Shown here: piece after piece, positions 43,718 to 52,815 of the stretch
Numbering within the stretch: the first letter of the stretch is position 1
Layout of the letters: each line of letters opens with the position of its first letter
DNA from: Gemmatimonadaceae bacterium
GTDB lineage: Bacteria > Gemmatimonadota > Gemmatimonadetes > Gemmatimonadales > Gemmatimonadaceae
DNA length: 64,000 nucleotides
Reading direction: 5' to 3'
Assembly (NCBI GenBank): GCA_014379355.1
Contig: JACMLX010000149.1
Span: 1 to 64,000 of the forward strand
Program-made: the position numbers and the translations under genes
The notes under the pieces: generated by a model
What the model was told of the DNA's origin: nothing
What the model saw: the letters and a program-made list of their open reading frames with translations, nothing else
Database searches by the model: none

Positions 43718-46089
43718 TCGCGGATCCGATTGGGTTGCGCGAGCGATGGCAGCGTGAAGTAAAACGTGCTGCCCTGGTCCAGTGTCGAGGCCAGCCAGAC
43801 GTGGCCGCCGTGCCGGTTCACGACTTTCTTCACGACCGTCAGGCCGGCCCCGACACCACCGCCGAATTCGTCCCGTCCGTGGAGCCGCTTGAACATCCGA
43901 AAGATCTGCTCAAAATGTCGTGGTTCGATACCGATCCCATTGTCGCGGACGTAGTAAATCGTCTCGCCGTCCGCGTCCGCTGGCATGTTCGGACGCAGGC
44001 CGGGTTCGTCGCTGCGCAGGTAGCCGACGTCGATGCGGGGGTGCGGATCACGATTGTACTTGAGCGCATTGCTGATCAAGTTGCTGAAAATCTCCCGGAC
44101 TCGCACCAGGTCGCACAGCACGGTGGGAAGTGGGCGCTCGAACCCGACGGTGACGCCTGCGTTGTTCCTGCCGACGCCGACCATCTCCAGCGCATCGGCC
44201 ACCACGTCATTCAGGTCGACGGCTTCGAACTCGAGATTGGTCCGCCCGACGCGTGAATAGTGCAGCAGGGAATTCAGCAGACTGTCCATGCGCATCGTGA
44301 GACGCATCAGGCTGTCGAGGCGGTGGCGATTCTCCGCGCCGAACGTCTCGGCGCTTTCCAGCAGCTGATGGGCGTACCGATGGATGCCCCGCAGCGGCTC
44401 CTTGAGATCGTGCGATGCCACATACGCAAATGCGTCCAACTCCTCATTGCTGCTCGTGAGGTCGACGTTGAGGGCGCTGATTCGCTCCCCCTCCGAGGTG
44501 GCCAGATCCATGATCAGCAAGCGAAGCCGTAGCGCTGCGTCGAGCTCCAGGGTGGTCCATGGAAGCGCCCGATTCCGCACCGACTCCACAAAAAGTTCGA
44601 ATGACCGGCGCGGCGTCAATCGCATGCCATTGGGGCCAGGGACCAGCGGCTTGTCATCCGGATGACCCGCCCACTTCACGGTTTGTATCGTCTCCGGCCG
44701 AAACCACATGATCAGGTCGCGACGCAGTCGGGAGACCTGCACCGCGATCAGGCCGCTGGCGACGGCGCTGATTTCCAGGCCTGCCGGATACTCGCGCGAC
44801 AGCGTATCCGTCGCGAATACGGGTCGGGTCAACGAGGAAAACTCGGGCCGGAGAATCACCCAGTCCGCCAGCGCATCGAGCTGTTCCTCGGTCGGTGTGC
44901 TGCCGGCAGTCCACCAGCGATCCATGTGGTACAACGCCGCCCCATCGGCGTCCATCGCGTCGAGCAGCGACGGTTGCCGATCCGAAAGCGCCAGCAGGTC
45001 GCCTTCTCGGGCGGCCCTGGCCATGAGCTCCTGATGGACCTGTTCCACTCTGAGCCCATATTCCAGCAACTCGATTCGATCGGACGACTTGAGCTGCAAG
45101 GACGCGACCTGAGCGAGCAGTTCGCAGGCAGCACGCATCTGGTGCGGAAACGCGGTCGGCTTGCGGTGGTGACACGCGATCAGCCCCCAGAGCTCACCTT
45201 CAATCAGGATCGGCATGGTCAGCGATGCGCCGACACCCATGTTGGCGAGATACTCGGTGTACATCACCGATGCGCCGCGCAGGGAGCAGTACGTCATGGT
45301 GAGCGGCTTCCCCGTATCGGGGTTCGCCAGCGGCACGAGTTCGATCAAGGGGCCTGCGGCATTCGGGACTGGCCTGATCCAGATGCGCTGATAGATGTCA
45401 CGCGCCGGCTTGGGGATGTCTGCCTCGGGATAGTGCAGTCCGAGCCAGGGTGCCAACTCCTCCACTTTGCTTTCCGCGACGACCTCCCCGTGGTTGTCCG
45501 CGTGAAAGCGGTACACCATCACGCGATCCAGTCCCGTGATGGTGCGCACTTCGCGAGCGATGCGATCACAGAAGGCAACTTGACCCACAGTGCTCTGCAT
45601 ACGACTCACGGCCGCACGAACGGAGGTGAAGAAATCACCCGCTGGATGCAGGAGCGGATCTGCGCCACGTCCACTCGACTCGAACTCCAGAATGAGGACA
45701 CCGCTCATCGTGTGCACACAGACATCGAGTGGCGCGATGTCGGCCCGTGCCGGAAGCGTGAACGCGAACAACGCATTCCCTTCGATCGCCTCCTCGGCCA
45801 TCATGGAACGCAGGCGTGCTTCATGCTCGCTGCTCACGAGGCTGCGCAGCGGGTGACCGAGCAGACGGTCGGGTGCTGCACCGAAATACTGTTCGGAATT
45901 CTCGCTCACCTGAAGGATGGTCAGGTCCGGGAGACGCGCTGTGACCAATGCGCCGTGTGACTGAATACATCCCGGTGCCTGAACCGGCTCGCTGTCGCAG
46001 TTGGTCAGACTGGTGCCATGCCGCTTGATGCTGTACACGCCGTCGGCCCACGGCAGCGGCGTGGCTCCGTCGCGCGCGGCTGTCGTCAT
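43714..46089 (-). CDS. bphP: Bacteriophytochrome histidine kinase
   Basis: This 791-residue red/far-red photoreceptor has the PAS-GAF-PHY core and a histidine kinase. Cys31 in SLTNCDSEP, in the segment ahead of APGCIQSHGAL, is placed as the biliverdin-attaching cysteine. The GAF domain has MVYRFHADNHGEVVAES, LGLHYPEADIPKPARDIYQ (PEADIP replaces the usual PASDIP) and YCSLRGASVMYTEYL; the PHY domain has the tongue region near HPDDKPLV. The kinase part has His560 in ASHDLKEPLRG, NLISNALKYN and DNGIGIEP. It is preceded by the heme oxygenase gene that would supply biliverdin and followed by a response regulator, each overlapping by four bases. Confidence 0.94.
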   Translation of the reverse strand: MTTAARDGATPLPWADGVYSIKRHGTSLTNCDSEPVQAPGCIQSHGALVTARLPDLTILQVSENSEQYFGAAPDRLLGHPLRSLVSSEHEARLRSMMAEEAIEGNALFAFTLPARADIAPLDVCVHTMSGVLILEFESSGRGADPLLHPAGDFFTSVRAAVSRMQSTVGQVAFCDRIAREVRTITGLDRVMVYRFHADNHGEVVAESKVEELAPWLGLHYPEADIPKPARDIYQRIWIRPVPNAAGPLIELVPLANPDTGKPLTMTYCSLRGASVMYTEYLANMGVGASLTMPILIEGELWGLIACHHRKPTAFPHQMRAACELLAQVASLQLKSSDRIELLEYGLRVEQVHQELMARAAREGDLLALSDRQPSLLDAMDADGAALYHMDRWWTAGSTPTEEQLDALADWVILRPEFSSLTRPVFATDTLSREYPAGLEISAVASGLIAVQVSRLRRDLIMWFRPETIQTVKWAGHPDDKPLVPGPNGMRLTPRRSFELFVESVRNRALPWTTLELDAALRLRLLIMDLATSEGERISALNVDLTSSNEELDAFAYVASHDLKEPLRGIHRYAHQLLESAETFGAENRHRLDSLMRLTMRMDSLLNSLLHYSRVGRTNLEFEAVDLNDVVADALEMVGVGRNNAGVTVGFERPLPTVLCDLVRVREIFSNLISNALKYNRDPHPRIDVGYLRSDEPGLRPNMPADADGETIYYVRDNGIGIEPRHFEQIFRMFKRLHGRDEFGGGVGAGLTVVKKVVNRHGGHVWLASTLDQGSTFYFTLPSLAQPNRIRE

Positions 46090-46715
46090 GCGAGTGCGTG
46101 CTGTGTGGAGCGACGTTCAGTCGCTCCTGACGCGGGCGCGTCGTCGGTCGCGCGCATCCACGCACTCAGCGTGGCATAGGTGGCGTGGGCGCCGGCGAGA
46201 ATTTCGTTCGTGTCCTCCGTGCGTGCGGCATACGCGGTCAACAGTGCGCAAAACACTTTCCATTGCGGGCCAGTCTGCACACCGTATCCGCTGAAGTACG
46301 ACGCGCCGGTTTCCGGCGTGAGCCCGAGGCTCGCCTGCAGGTGTCGGGCCACAATCTGCCCGCCGAGTGTCGCGCCTTCGAGCACGTACAGGCAACCAAA
46401 CACATGTGACGGATGTGCGAGGGGTGGCAGACTCTCGCATTGGCGCATCTCGTCAAGATCGACGGCGCTCGCTCCGAGTGCACAGAGATCCCGTGCCAAT
46501 CGCGCAGTTTTTCCACGGTCGGCATAGTCGAGACCGATCTCCGCGAAGCCCGGAGAGGACACCAGCACTGCCTCGAGCGGTGTGTGGTATGTGAAGAGCT
46601 TCGCCACCATGTGCAGATAGTCGGTCGCGCTCAGATTCGCGTCGAGCAGCGGCATCTGGCGTTCGAGCGCTGCGTGAGTTTCGCGCGTCTCGTCCTTCAA
46701 CAGTTGTAGAATCAT
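46086..46715 (-). CDS. bphO: Biliverdin-producing heme oxygenase
   Basis: This 209-residue protein opens heme to biliverdin, the chromophore of the phytochrome encoded next. His14 in KDETRETHAALE is the proximal heme ligand; YVLEGATLGGQIVARHL and GVQTGPQWKVF are typical heme-oxygenase segments. The ATG at 46715 gives the usual start; the upstream 16 codons of the frame lack similarity. The stop overlaps the phytochrome start (ATGA). The operon order oxygenase-phytochrome-regulator is well known from other bacteria. Confidence 0.92.
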   Translation of the reverse strand: MILQLLKDETRETHAALERQMPLLDANLSATDYLHMVAKLFTYHTPLEAVLVSSPGFAEIGLDYADRGKTARLARDLCALGASAVDLDEMRQCESLPPLAHPSHVFGCLYVLEGATLGGQIVARHLQASLGLTPETGASYFSGYGVQTGPQWKVFCALLTAYAARTEDTNEILAGAHATYATLSAWMRATDDAPASGATERRSTQHALA

Positions 46716-47659
46716 GGCGGCCAGCTGCTGGAAAGGGTGCGCGCGAATAGCACGGTGCATCACGCCCGATTCGACGACACGCTCGGGATCGCTTCACGCC
46801 AAGGTCACGCATTGGACGAGTCCGACCAGCGCAGAGTTGCGGACACCTCATTTTGAGTGTGCCCCCGATTCGCGTAGGCCGCAAATGACGTGCGGCGCGG
46901 CAACGTCCATCCCAACGCGTTCTCCGACGTCGACGACTCCCGCTGAGCCGAGATGAATGGAAGGCGTCGCAAATACGTCGGCCGCAACTACGATGCGTTG
47001 TACTTGAGCATCAAATGACTCGCCACCATCTCGAGGATATCATCACTGTATCGGCCGGCCGGCAGTTGATCGGTGACGCTCAGGACAGCGCATCACGAAC
47101 ACTCGTCATTCCGGGATGTTTCCAACGTGATCAGCAATCCGGACGGTGCGCGGCCTTCTTTCACCGGATCGGCGCACGAATTGGTGCATGCGCTGCAATC
47201 GATCCAGCGCGCGGTAGCGCCCGCTGCTGCCACGGTGCGCCTTGGGCCACGCCGCGTAGTGGCTCGACGGGTGAGGGCGGCGACCGCCGTAGGTCACGCG
47301 TCGCGTCGAATCGAGGCGGCATCCCGCCGGGCCTTCAGGCGGGAGACGGGCAAGGAGCCAGCGTGCGTGGCAGATTTCGGGGTGCGCGGGAGTATGACAG
47401 CGCGCGACGCCGCAGCAGCAGCAACCGTCCACCTGAACAACGTGTCCTCGCCAGACTCATCGATACATGTCCTGATCGGCGCGCCAGACGCCGAAAGGTT
47501 TCGTAGGACGCGCTGCGGGTGACGAAGGAAAGGACGGCACACGAGACCGATCAGGAGCCTGCGCAGGAGCAGGCGGCCGTGCCACCGCCGTGACGCGGGA
47601 ATGCGGCGATCAGCACGAGCGTGGAGTCACACCCTCACCCCAGCAGCGGAGGAAGCGAC
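46716..47659. other. Large intergenic region without a recognised gene
   Basis: About 940 bases between bphO and the DUF4256 gene hold only open frames without family similarity or clear ribosome-binding sites (such as 47073-47522 plus). A 21-codon frame at 46951-47016 ending in YDALYLSIK could be a gene remnant. The first part should carry the promoter of the phytochrome operon; no boxes were identified. Confidence 0.4.
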
Positions 47660-48205
47660 GTGAAGGCGGCACTTCGGAAGGAATTGCTACAAACTCTGCA
47701 GGTGCGATTTGAGAAACATGCAGCGCGTCACGTGGGAATCTCGTGGACTGCAGTGTTGGCTCGACTCGACGCACAAGCGGAGGCGCTGCAGGCAATTGCG
47801 GAAATGGAACGCACGGGCGGCGAGCCGGACGTGATCGGTCGTGACGACGCGAGTGGCGCATTCATCGTCTGTGATTGTTCCGCCGAGAGTCCAGCGGGCC
47901 GCCGCAGTCTGTGCTACGATCGTGCGGCCTTGGATGGCCGGAAGGAGAACAAGCCGGCCGGCAGCGCGACGGAGCTTGCGAAGACGATGGGCATCGAGAT
48001 CTTGACGGAATTGCAGTACCGCGAGCTCCAGTCGCTCGGCGAATTCGATCGGAAGACGTCGAGCTGGATCGCCACACCCGCTGCGATACGCGCGAAGGGC
48101 GGCGCGCTGTTCTGTGATCGGCGCTACGACCACGTGTTCGTGTATCACAACGGCGCGGAATCGTACTACGCGGCGCGCGGCTTCCGGGGACGGGTGCTGG
48201 TGTGA
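47660..48205 (+). CDS. DUF4256 family protein
   Basis: This 181-residue cytoplasmic protein closely matches the DUF4256 pattern: ALRKELLQTLQVRFEKHAAR, EMERTGGEPDVIGRD, DCSAESPAGRRSLCYDR, ELQSLGEFDRKTSSWI and DHVFVYHNGAESYYAARGFR. Its function is unknown. The GTG at 47660 follows GGAGGA at 47648-47653; the open frame reaches a GTG at 47621. Its stop overlaps the start of the AraC gene (GTGA), so the two are coupled. Confidence 0.88.
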   Translation: MKAALRKELLQTLQVRFEKHAARHVGISWTAVLARLDAQAEALQAIAEMERTGGEPDVIGRDDASGAFIVCDCSAESPAGRRSLCYDRAALDGRKENKPAGSATELAKTMGIEILTELQYRELQSLGEFDRKTSSWIATPAAIRAKGGALFCDRRYDHVFVYHNGAESYYAARGFRGRVLV

Positions 48206-49062
48206 ACGCCGCGGTGAATCGTAAGAAAGGGGATCACGACAACTCACGCGACGCCACCTTTCGGTACGCCGAGCGACTGCCACATCCAAGTCTGACACCG
48301 TGGATCGCGGCGTACTGGGAATTCAGTGCGCAGGTCGGCGCACCGCCGGTGCACAACGTCCCGCCCGACGGTTGCACGTCCCTGCTGATTCCAACCGGCG
48401 GAACGCACGCGGGCATGCTGCTCTACTCGGGTCCGTGGCTCATACCGCTGGTGGTGCCCGTGTCTCCCGGCCATCGATTCGTCGGCGTCCGGCTCAGGCC
48501 CGGGGCCGCCGGCATCGTACTCGACGTCCCTGTGGCACAGTTGCGCGATGCGACCGTGCCGGCGGCGCTCGCGGGCGGCGCCGTTGGTTTGGTGATGCAA
48601 AGGGAACTCGCCGCCTGCGTCGCAACGGATACCGACCTGGATGCAAACGCGCGTGCATTCGACGCGTTCTGGATGCGCGAATCGCGCCGCTTCGTACGCC
48701 CCGATCCACTGGTGAGCGCAGTCGTCGACGCGCTGGTCGCATCGCATGGCGAACGGTTGGTCAGTGAGATTGCGCGGGCGCATGGCTGCACCGAACGCAC
48801 GCTGCTGCGACGGTTTCGCGGAGCGACGGCGATGGCGCCAAAACAGTTCGCGCGCGTGCGACGCTTGCTCGCCGCTGCGTGGCACGTCGTGGATGGCATC
48901 GACCAGTGGGGCCGCATCGCGGCGGAAGCCGGATACGCCGACCACGCGCACTTGCATCATGAGGTCAAGGGACTGCTCGGCCTCCGGCCCGAGGAGTTTG
49001 GTGCGCATATCCGGCGCACAGCGCGCGACCAGGTCAACCGGCGCATTCCCGGCGCGCCATGA
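48202..49062 (+). CDS. AraC-family transcriptional regulator
   Basis: This 286-residue regulator has an N-terminal sensor domain of the DUF6597 type (LTPWIAAYWEF, VPPDGCTSLLIP, GHRFVGVRLRPGA) and a C-terminal AraC double helix-turn-helix with SEIARAHGCTERTLLRRFRG and IAAEAGYADHAHLHHEVKG. The GTG at 48202 overlaps the stop of the DUF4256 gene. It probably controls that gene or neighbours; the ligand is unknown. Confidence 0.9.
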   Translation: MNAAVNRKKGDHDNSRDATFRYAERLPHPSLTPWIAAYWEFSAQVGAPPVHNVPPDGCTSLLIPTGGTHAGMLLYSGPWLIPLVVPVSPGHRFVGVRLRPGAAGIVLDVPVAQLRDATVPAALAGGAVGLVMQRELAACVATDTDLDANARAFDAFWMRESRRFVRPDPLVSAVVDALVASHGERLVSEIARAHGCTERTLLRRFRGATAMAPKQFARVRRLLAAAWHVVDGIDQWGRIAAEAGYADHAHLHHEVKGLLGLRPEEFGAHIRRTARDQVNRRIPGAP

Positions 49063-49134
49063 CCGATTTCCTCAAGACGGCGCGGTGGCGCTGACGCAGC
49101 TTCCGGGAATACCCTAACCCCGGAGTCGAGTCGC

Positions 49135-49674
49135 ATGCGCCTTCTGCTGTCCATTCTGCCCTTCCTGGTTGCACCGCTCATGCTCATCGCGCAGGCCGCA
49201 CCCGCGGCAACACCGCCACAGATCGCACTCTTCGCCAGGCTCGTTGGTGAGTGGGAGGGCGAGGCGACGGCGGTGATGGGCCCCGGAGCACGCCACGTCC
49301 TGCGACAGACTGAACGAGTCGAAGCGGTTGCAGGCGGCACCGCCTTCGCGGTGCGTGGCACCGGGCATGAACGCATGGCGGACGGCACCGAACAGGTCAC
49401 GTTCGATGCATTCGCCGTGATCTTCCTCGATCATGATCACGTCACGCCGCGCATGCGAACGTTCACGATGTTCGGCGGCAACTGGGCGGATCCCGATTTC
49501 ACGATCGACGCGAGCGGGTATCGCTGGTCTATGCGCGATCCTCGGGCCGGACTGATTCGCTACGAGATGTCGTTCGACACTGACGGACGGTGGGTCGAGA
49601 CGGGCAGCGTATCGCGCGACGACGGGAAGAACTGGACGCCGATCTTCGAGATGAAGCTCACACGCAAGCGGTGA
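49135..49674 (+). CDS. Exported DUF1579/lipocalin-like protein
   Basis: This 179-residue protein has a signal peptide (LLLSILPFLVAPLMLIAQAA). The mature part begins IALFARLVGEWEGEA, the typical start of DUF1579 and related lipocalin-like beta-barrels, with paired beta-strands later such as YEMSFDTDGRWVETG. A small-molecule binding role is possible but unproven. It is convergent with the next gene, whose stop is 12 bases away. Confidence 0.78.
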   Translation: MRLLLSILPFLVAPLMLIAQAAPAATPPQIALFARLVGEWEGEATAVMGPGARHVLRQTERVEAVAGGTAFAVRGTGHERMADGTEQVTFDAFAVIFLDHDHVTPRMRTFTMFGGNWADPDFTIDASGYRWSMRDPRAGLIRYEMSFDTDGRWVETGSVSRDDGKNWTPIFEMKLTRKR

Positions 49675-49685
49675 GTCCGATCTGC

Positions 49686-50513
49686 TCATGGTCTTGCGCG
49701 ACGTGCGGCCCGCAGCCGCTCGACCGGTGACGTCGTATCGGCCAGGTGCCGCGTGGGATCGAACGCATCGAATCGCGCGGTCGCCAAGGCGAACAACGGC
49801 CGTCGCGGGACGAGAAAGTCGCCGATGCTCGCCTGCGGCCCGCATTCTCCCGGCATGCCGAGATCCACGCCGTGGATCGTTGCACGCGTTGCGCCCACCA
49901 CCCACAGGCCGTTCGGCGCGACATGATACCGCTGGCCGTTCGGCATGCGTCCGGCAAGTCGCACGGGACCGGTCTTCAGAACCATGCGTGCGCATGTGCC
50001 GATCACGGACAGCACTCGATCCGACGCGAGCCATCGATCCGGCATGCAGCTGCGTGCGGCATCGAAGAGGCGGGTCGCGGCCGTCGCCTGCAGCATGAGC
50101 GTCCAGCGCAGCGCGATGTCGGGTATCTCGACGACCAGCGTTCGTGGGCCGGTCCACGCCATCCCGATGTACATCGCGTGCGCCGCGTCGGCGGCGACAC
50201 CCGTGTATCGCGTGCAGGCCTGCTCCGGTGAGACGTCGGCATAGAAGGTCCATTTGCCACGCGGCGTGCAGTGCCACACGGAGGTGTACGCCGGTCCGTT
50301 CGACGACACGGACCAACGGCGCAAGCCAAGGACGTGGCCCGAAGCGAACGCCAGACCGATGACGCCATAACCCGCGAGGCGTTCGTCATGTCCCTCCGGT
50401 AGCGGCGGCGGGTGTTGCTCCAGTCGCATGACGAGATCGCGTGGCGAGGGTGTCGCAGTGTCGTGCGGCGTGACCGGAACACGGAAGTCGGCGGTGGTGG
50501 TCAGCATGGACAT
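49686..50513 (-). CDS. Hypothetical protein
   Basis: This protein of about 275 residues has no signal peptide or membrane segment and matches no family I recognise. It has several Trp, Cys and Arg residues, and beta-strand-like stretches such as RTLVVEIPDIALRWTLML and PNGLWVVGATRATIHGVD. The ATG at 50513 has GGAG about ten bases upstream; an ATG two codons later and one nine codons earlier are alternatives. It runs on the same strand as the methanethiol-oxidase pair upstream (72-base gap). Confidence 0.7.
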   Translation of the reverse strand: MSMLTTTADFRVPVTPHDTATPSPRDLVMRLEQHPPPLPEGHDERLAGYGVIGLAFASGHVLGLRRWSVSSNGPAYTSVWHCTPRGKWTFYADVSPEQACTRYTGVAADAAHAMYIGMAWTGPRTLVVEIPDIALRWTLMLQATAATRLFDAARSCMPDRWLASDRVLSVIGTCARMVLKTGPVRLAGRMPNGQRYHVAPNGLWVVGATRATIHGVDLGMPGECGPQASIGDFLVPRRPLFALATARFDAFDPTRHLADTTSPVERLRAARRARP

Positions 50514-50585
50514 GGCAGTGAACTCCGGAAATGAGAGCACCCGAACGGTGCAGCGTGTCCGGCAACGACGTGGGATGTCATCGCG

Positions 50586-51329
50586 TCATGCGACGGCGAC
50601 GGCCGCAGCGGTGAGTACGAGTGCGACCGCCCACATCATGTCCAGGTTGACCCACGCGCGGCGCAGAACGGACAGCCCGGCGCCGCCGCTCGCATGGCGG
50701 TGAACCACGAGCGCGAGCAGCACGGTGACGATCAGGTAGCCGACGGTATGCACCGCAGTGGCGGCGAGGGCCGGTGCCGTTACCGCAGCAACGGCGCCGT
50801 GGTGCGCCGCGTGCGATGAGTCGCAGTGAATCGCGTTGGCTCCGCACTGCGCCTGCAGTGCGAAGGGCGCGGCCATCAGGCCAGCGCCATGCGCCGTCGC
50901 GACGAGGAACGACCACGTCGTGAGCTCGCGCGCGCCGACGCGCATGCCTCCGTATCGTGGGTGGCGATGTCGGCACAACTGCCACACTCCGAGGCCGGCC
51001 AGCGCCACAACGACGCCCCATCGCATCGCTGTCGCAGGCAGCACGCGTCCGAGTCCGATGGCGACGGCCACGGCAACCGTGATCGCCATCGCGTGGCCCG
51101 CAGCGAGCGGTGGGAGCGCACGCCAGACTGCGCGCCGCTCCCCCTGTTGGAGCCCGAGCGCGACTGCGAAGAGCCACCCCATCCCTGGGTTGACCCCGTG
51201 CAGCGCGCCGAGTCCGAGCAGCATGAGCCATGGCCACACCGTCACGGTGATGTCCACGCCCTGCGCAACACCGGCGAGTGCGGCGACGTGTGAAACGTGC
51301 ATGAGGCCTCCGCCCCACAACGCACTCAC
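50586..51329 (-). CDS. His-rich multi-span membrane protein coupled to SBP56
   Basis: This 247-residue membrane protein has about six hydrophobic segments. GLGALHGVNPGMGWLFAVALGLQ recalls the conserved region of NicO/UreH/TauE-type metal or anion permeases (seen as HGVNPGMGW then LFAVAL), and there is a later loop HCDSSHAAHHG rich in histidine. The likely start is a GTG at 51329 that overlaps the stop of the SBP56 gene (GTGA); an ATG at 51302 is an alternative. Transport of a metal needed by, or a product of, the methanethiol-oxidase-like enzyme is a guess. Confidence 0.75.
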   Translation of the reverse strand: MSALWGGGLMHVSHVAALAGVAQGVDITVTVWPWLMLLGLGALHGVNPGMGWLFAVALGLQQGERRAVWRALPPLAAGHAMAITVAVAVAIGLGRVLPATAMRWGVVVALAGLGVWQLCRHRHPRYGGMRVGARELTTWSFLVATAHGAGLMAAPFALQAQCGANAIHCDSSHAAHHGAVAAVTAPALAATAVHTVGYLIVTVLLALVVHRHASGGAGLSVLRRAWVNLDMMWAVALVLTAAAVAVA

Positions 51330-52741
51330 GAGAAACAGAACGAGTCCGACGACGCGTCCCCTCCGGCCAGCCGCACCTGATGCGGGCGGATGCCGTCCTC
51401 GAACTCCACCATGAAGTTCGGGTCGAGCGCGATGCCGCCATCGTCGGTCGTGTCCAGCTTCACCATCCAGCCGCAGATGCCGTCGGGATAGAACTGCGCA
51501 TCCCATGGCGAGTACAGCGAGTTGGTGACGTACACGCGCCGTCCGTCCCGGCTCACTTCGACCATCTGCGGTGCGCCGTTGCGCGGCGTGTCTGGTGTGC
51601 CAGGATGTGCGGTGCGATGGACAATGCCACCGATACGCACGGAGCCGGTGAACACGGGATTGAACGGATCGCTGACGTCATAGCGACGCAACTCGCCCGT
51701 GCCCCAGCACGAGACGTACAACCATTTGTCGTCCACCGAGAGATTGATGTCGGTGACGAGCGGCGGCACGGCGCCGAATGGCTGCAGCACCGGCGGCAGC
51801 AGCGCAGGATCGGCCGGCTCGGCGGAGATCGTGATCACCTTCCGCGCCTTCCATTCGCCCTTCCCGCCGCGCGCCTCACGGTCCAGGAACCAGACGAAGA
51901 TGGACGACGACAAGTCGGTGAGCGACAGCACGACACCGACGAATCCGTGGGCGCTGCGCGGATCGTGTGCGGGGCGCAGTTCCAGCACCATCTGCTGGTC
52001 GGCACCAAGGTCGATCGTCTGCTCGTGTCGACGCGTGCGCAGGTTCCAGACGTGCAGCGCGTGTCCGTACTTGCCGGCCAGCAGCAGCTCGGGATCGACA
52101 CCGTTCGTCACCATGTTGGGTGTGCCCCACTCGCTGGTGATCATGGTGTCGTGGCCGAGATGCCAGAAGAAGTCGTACGACAGTTCCTGCGGGCCGCGAT
52201 CCTTCTCCCACCGGCCCTCCACCGCGAACGTCTCGTGGTCGAGTGTGAAAATTCCGCCGGGGCCATTGCCGTCCGGCGCGCCGAGCGCGTTGAGATAGAT
52301 GGCGTCGGGCCCGCAGTGCACGGTGTGCGGCGCGGCGTAGCCTGTCTTTCGCATCACCTCCTCGCCTTCGATCACCTTCACCAGCGCCGGCGCGCGCGGG
52401 TCCGGCTTCGTATCGACGATGTGAATGCGCGACGAATGTGTGCCAGGCACCACGAGATACCGTCGCTCGGCGTGTGCGTGCGGTGCGTACGGGCAGAGGT
52501 GCGAACTGCAGGCGTTCCAGCCGAAGTGATGCAGCTCGTTCCCTCCCTGCGGAAAGTCGAGCCGGCCGACGAGGCGACCAAAGGTCGGCGAGTCCACTGC
52601 GGTATCGACGACGCCGATGCCATCGCGCTGACCGTTGCCGCCCGGGGCGAGCAGGGCGACATAGGCGTGGGCTTCCGACGGCGCCTGGGCGGCCGACGAC
52701 GGTGACGGATAGAACGTGGGGTCCGGGGTCCAGCGAGTCAT
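51326..52741 (-). CDS. SBP56 family methanethiol oxidase
   Basis: This 471-residue protein is a member of the selenium-binding protein 56 family, whose bacterial members oxidise methanethiol to formaldehyde, hydrogen sulfide and hydrogen peroxide and need copper. Visible are WNACSSHLC (the conserved Cys region), GYAAPHTVHCGPDAIYLNAL, SYDFFWHLGHDTMITSEWG, LPPLVTDINLSVDDKWLYVS-like segments and the C-terminal FMVEFEDG-IRPHQVRL. Length is typical of the family. No signal peptide is seen, whereas some bacterial homologues are exported. The stop overlaps the start of the membrane-protein gene. Confidence 0.9.
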   Translation of the reverse strand: MTRWTPDPTFYPSPSSAAQAPSEAHAYVALLAPGGNGQRDGIGVVDTAVDSPTFGRLVGRLDFPQGGNELHHFGWNACSSHLCPYAPHAHAERRYLVVPGTHSSRIHIVDTKPDPRAPALVKVIEGEEVMRKTGYAAPHTVHCGPDAIYLNALGAPDGNGPGGIFTLDHETFAVEGRWEKDRGPQELSYDFFWHLGHDTMITSEWGTPNMVTNGVDPELLLAGKYGHALHVWNLRTRRHEQTIDLGADQQMVLELRPAHDPRSAHGFVGVVLSLTDLSSSIFVWFLDREARGGKGEWKARKVITISAEPADPALLPPVLQPFGAVPPLVTDINLSVDDKWLYVSCWGTGELRRYDVSDPFNPVFTGSVRIGGIVHRTAHPGTPDTPRNGAPQMVEVSRDGRRVYVTNSLYSPWDAQFYPDGICGWMVKLDTTDDGGIALDPNFMVEFEDGIRPHQVRLAGGDASSDSFCFS

Positions 52742-52815
52742 GGTGAATCTCCTCTCGATGTGAGCGCAGGAATTGGTTGTGTCGATGGGCGCACGCGCGC
52801 CGGGTTGAGGCGCGT

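Noticed and set aside
44662-45960. 432-residue plus-strand open frame
   Set aside because: It is antisense to the bacteriophytochrome gene and has the composition of a GC-rich shadow frame.
47073-47522. 149-codon plus-strand frame in the long intergenic region
   Set aside because: No ribosome-binding site or recognisable domain, and overlapping frames of similar quality exist on both strands.
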